Source of the DNA: an uncultured Gammaproteobacteria bacterium
Lineage (GTDB): Bacteria; Pseudomonadota; Gammaproteobacteria; Pseudomonadales; UBA5518
DNA length: 8,943 nucleotides
Assembly: GCA_903921135.1 (NCBI GenBank)
Contig: CAIXOY010000304.1
Span: forward strand, 1 to 8,943
Direction of reading: 5' to 3'
Positions within the stretch are counted from its first letter, which is position 1; every line of letters starts with the position of its first letter. A model generated the notes under the pieces. It made no database searches. It was not told where the DNA came from and was given only the letters and a program-made list of their open reading frames with translations. Of this stretch, positions 6,995-8,943 are shown piece by piece. The position numbers and the translations under genes are program-made.

Positions 6995-7010
6995 CGCTGG
7001 TCAGCGTTTT
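6995..7010 (+). terminator. Weak hairpin plus T-run after the thioesterase gene
   Basis: CGCT-GGTC-AGCG (6995-7006) forms a 4-base stem and is followed by TTTT (7007-7010), 12 bases after the thioesterase stop. A run of seven A lies just before it at 6983-6989. The stem is short for an intrinsic terminator, but position and T-run fit an operon end before the formaldehyde genes. Confidence 0.25.
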
Positions 7011-7072
7011 ACCTGCATTTGCGGCAGTAGCATTCCCGTTCGTGCGTGCTGTCGGCACTGCGATTTCGGGCT

Positions 7073-7078
7073 TACAAT
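7073..7078 (+). promoter_or_regulatory. Possible -10 element of the formaldehyde operon
   Basis: TACAAT matches the sigma-70 -10 consensus at 5 of 6 bases and lies 35 bases before the dehydrogenase start. The region 17 bases upstream (TGTCGG, 7050-7055) is a poor -35, so an activator may be needed or the match may be chance. The rest of the 129-base gap shows no strong operator. Confidence 0.3.
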
Positions 7079-7112
7079 TTCGCTGCCCGTTCCCTCCCAG
7101 GAGACACCCGCG

Positions 7113-8219
7113 ATGAAATCCCGTGCAGCCGTGGCATTCTCAGCAGGCAAGCCCCTCGAGATTGTCGAGGTGGATCTGGAGGGCCCGCGCCCGGGCGAGG
7201 TGTTGGTGGAGATCAAAGCCACCGGCGTGTGCCACACAGATGCCTTCACGCTCTCCGGTGACGATCCGGAAGGTGCGTTTCCGGCGATCCTCGGTCACGA
7301 GGGCGCGGGAGTGGTGGTGGAAGTCGGTGCCGGCGTGAAGTCGCTGAAACCCGGCGATCACGTGATCCCGCTCTACACGCCGGAATGCCGCGAGTGCGAG
7401 TACTGCCTGCATCCCAAGACAAACCTCTGCCAGGCGATCCGCTCGACCCAGGGGCAGGGCGTGATGCCCGACGGCAGCAGCCGCTTTTCCTTCGAGGGGC
7501 GCAAGGTCCTGCACTACATGGGTTGTTCCACCTTCTCGAACTACACCGTGCTCCCCGAGATCGCGCTCGCGAAGATCCGCAGTGACGCGCCCTTTGACAA
7601 GGTCTGCTACATCGGCTGCGGCGTCACCACCGGTGTGGGCGCGGTGCTCTTCACCATGAAGGTCGAGCCGGGCTCCACGGTCGCCGTCTTCGGTCTTGGC
7701 GGCATTGGCCTGAACGTGATCCAGGGCGCGGCGATGGTCGGCGCCAGCAGGATCATCGGCGTGGACATCAACCCCTCGCGCGTCGAACTCGCGAAACAGT
7801 TCGGCATGACGGATTTCGTGAACCCGAAAGACCACGACAATGTCACGCAGGCCATCATCGACATGACCGGTGGCGGCGTGGATTACAGCTTCGAGTGCAT
7901 CGGCAACGTGAAGACCATGCGTCAGGCCCTCGAGTGCTGTCACAAGGGCTGGGGCCAGAGCTGCATCATCGGGGTTGCGGGCGCGGGCCAGGAGATCTCC
8001 ACGCGTCCCTTCCAGCTGGTTACCGGCCGCGGTTGGCGTGGCACGGCATTTGGTGGTGCGCGCGGCCGCACCGACGTGCCGAAGATCGTCGACTGGTACA
8101 TGGACGGACGCGTGAAGATCGACCCCCTCATCACCCACACCATGCCGCTCGACAGGATCAACGACGCCTTCGACCTGATGCATGCGGGCAAGAGCATCCG
8201 TTCCGTGGTGATGTTCTGA
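7113..8219 (+). CDS. frmA: S-(hydroxymethyl)glutathione dehydrogenase / class III alcohol dehydrogenase
   Basis: 368-residue zinc enzyme (family about 368-375) that oxidises S-hydroxymethylglutathione, formed from formaldehyde and glutathione, to S-formylglutathione with NAD+; class III enzymes also reduce S-nitrosoglutathione. Catalytic-zinc ligands are Cys40 (GVCHTDAF), His62-Glu63 (LGHEGAG) and Cys169 (GCGVTTG). Structural zinc is bound by Cys92, Cys95, Cys98 and Cys106. The NAD fold carries GLGGIG at 194-199. Arg110 in CQAIRSTQG matches the arginine that selects glutathione adducts in class III enzymes, and SFECIGNV, CHKGWG and RPFQLVTGR are near-identical to human ADH5. The ATG is supported by AGGAG (7099-7103) 9 bases upstream. 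The hydrolase for its product follows after 2 bases. No FrmR-type repressor gene is seen next to it. Confidence 0.96.
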   Translation: MKSRAAVAFSAGKPLEIVEVDLEGPRPGEVLVEIKATGVCHTDAFTLSGDDPEGAFPAILGHEGAGVVVEVGAGVKSLKPGDHVIPLYTPECRECEYCLHPKTNLCQAIRSTQGQGVMPDGSSRFSFEGRKVLHYMGCSTFSNYTVLPEIALAKIRSDAPFDKVCYIGCGVTTGVGAVLFTMKVEPGSTVAVFGLGGIGLNVIQGAAMVGASRIIGVDINPSRVELAKQFGMTDFVNPKDHDNVTQAIIDMTGGGVDYSFECIGNVKTMRQALECCHKGWGQSCIIGVAGAGQEISTRPFQLVTGRGWRGTAFGGARGRTDVPKIVDWYMDGRVKIDPLITHTMPLDRINDAFDLMHAGKSIRSVVMF

Positions 8220-8221
8220 CC

Positions 8222-8943
8222 GTGGACGCGACGGAACTGTCCTCCACACGCTGCTTTGGCGGTTGGCAGAAGCGTTATCGCCATCGCTCGGCTGTGCTCG
8301 ATTGCGAGATGCACTTCTCGCTCTACCTGCCTGCGCAGGCGGAGGAGCGTGCCGTTCCGCTGCTGATCTGGCTGTCTGGCCTCACCTGCACCGACGAGAA
8401 CTTCGTCATCAAGGCCGGTGCACAACGTTATGCGGCCGAACATGGCATCGCCGTGCTTGCGCCCGATACCAGCCCGCGCGGCGATGCTGTACCGGCTGAT
8501 CCGGAAGGCGCCTGGGACTTCGGTCTGGGCGCGGGGTTTTACGTCAACGCCACGCAGGCGCCGTGGAATTCGCATTACCGCATGTACGACTACGTGTGCA
8601 GCGAACTGCCCGCGTTGCTCGGGTCCCATCCCGGCCTCGACATGCAGCGCCAGGCCATCAGCGGCCACTCCATGGGCGGGCACGGGGCGCTCACCATCGC
8701 CTTGCGCCACCCTGGCCGGTTCCGGTCGGTCAGTGCCTTCGCGCCTATCTGTGCACCCACGCAATGCCCCTGGGGCCACAAGGCGCTCGGCAATTACCTC
8801 GGGTCCGATCAGCGTGCATGGGCCGCGTACGATGCGAGCCTGCTCATCGCCTCTGCTGTCGAAAAACTCCCCATGCTGGTCGATCAGGGAGATGCCGACG
8901 CATTCCTCGCCACGCAATTGCGCCCCGATCTTCTCGAGGCCGC
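8222..8943 (+). CDS. frmB: S-formylglutathione hydrolase (3' partial)
   Basis: First about 240 residues of an esterase-D-type alpha/beta hydrolase (family about 275-285) that splits S-formylglutathione into formate and glutathione, the second step after the dehydrogenase. The window ends before the stop, so roughly 40 residues including the catalytic His are missing. Seen here are RCFGGWQKRYRHRS at the N-terminus, LIWLSGLTCTDENF (oxyanion region), APDTSPRG, GAGFYVNAT, the nucleophile Ser150 in SGHSMGGHGAL, SAFAPICAP, and LVDQGDADAFL (221-229) that carries the triad Asp. The start is GTG at 8222, 2 bases after the dehydrogenase stop; no ATG lies between it and residue 31, and the conserved FGGWQ block requires a start at or before 8222. 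No strong Shine-Dalgarno is visible, only a GGTGA-like stretch around 8207-8211, so expression may depend on coupling with the gene before it. Confidence 0.94.
   Translation, partial: MDATELSSTRCFGGWQKRYRHRSAVLDCEMHFSLYLPAQAEERAVPLLIWLSGLTCTDENFVIKAGAQRYAAEHGIAVLAPDTSPRGDAVPADPEGAWDFGLGAGFYVNATQAPWNSHYRMYDYVCSELPALLGSHPGLDMQRQAISGHSMGGHGALTIALRHPGRFRSVSAFAPICAPTQCPWGHKALGNYLGSDQRAWAAYDASLLIASAVEKLPMLVDQGDADAFLATQLRPDLLEA

Noticed and set aside
7140..8249. A 369-codon open frame on the - strand opposite frmA
   Set aside because: It is the antisense of a strongly conserved dehydrogenase; its composition is rich in His, Ala, Arg and Asp with no motif, and it lacks a convincing ribosome binding site.

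Overview
The window comes from a high-GC bacterial chromosome, most likely a gammaproteobacterium or close proteobacterial relative. The reasons are the gene order sufD-sufS-sufA-sufT-sufE with SufE rather than SufU, an MltD-type LysM lytic transglycosylase, and a glutathione-dependent formaldehyde pathway. Every base is protein-coding apart from a few short gaps. I see no mobile element, CRISPR array, tRNA or rRNA. The genus cannot be fixed from this sequence.

Region 1 (1-3381, + strand) is the distal part of a suf iron-sulfur cluster operon. It holds the C-terminal part of SufD (5' end cut by the window), the cysteine desulfurase SufS, the A-type carrier SufA, the DUF59/MIP18-type factor SufT and the sulfur acceptor SufE. 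Stops and starts overlap or lie within about a dozen bases, so the genes are probably translated from one message. SufS removes sulfur from cysteine, SufE passes it to the SufBCD scaffold (SufB and SufC would lie upstream), and SufA and SufT act in cluster carriage and maturation.

Region 2 (3392-4591, - strand) is a secernin-like peptidase family C69 protein with an N-terminal Cys2. It converges on sufE with a 10-base gap. A 119-base divergent intergenic region (4592-4710) separates it from the next + strand genes and holds a compact GC-rich inverted repeat.

Region 3 (4711-6983, + strand) is a two-gene unit: an MltD-like membrane-bound lytic murein transglycosylase with a C-terminal LysM, and a double-hotdog (TesB-like) thioesterase-family protein starting inside the mltD-like stop codon.

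Region 4 (7113-8943, + strand) is formaldehyde detoxification. A class III alcohol dehydrogenase / S-(hydroxymethyl)glutathione dehydrogenase is followed after 2 bases by S-formylglutathione hydrolase, which starts with GTG and runs off the window. A 129-base gap (6984-7112) upstream carries a weak hairpin with a T-run and a possible promoter.

Nearly all of this belongs to known families. I did not find a clearly new system. The points most worth checking are the uncharacterised bacterial secernin, the translational overlap of the transglycosylase and thioesterase genes, and the in-operon SufT.
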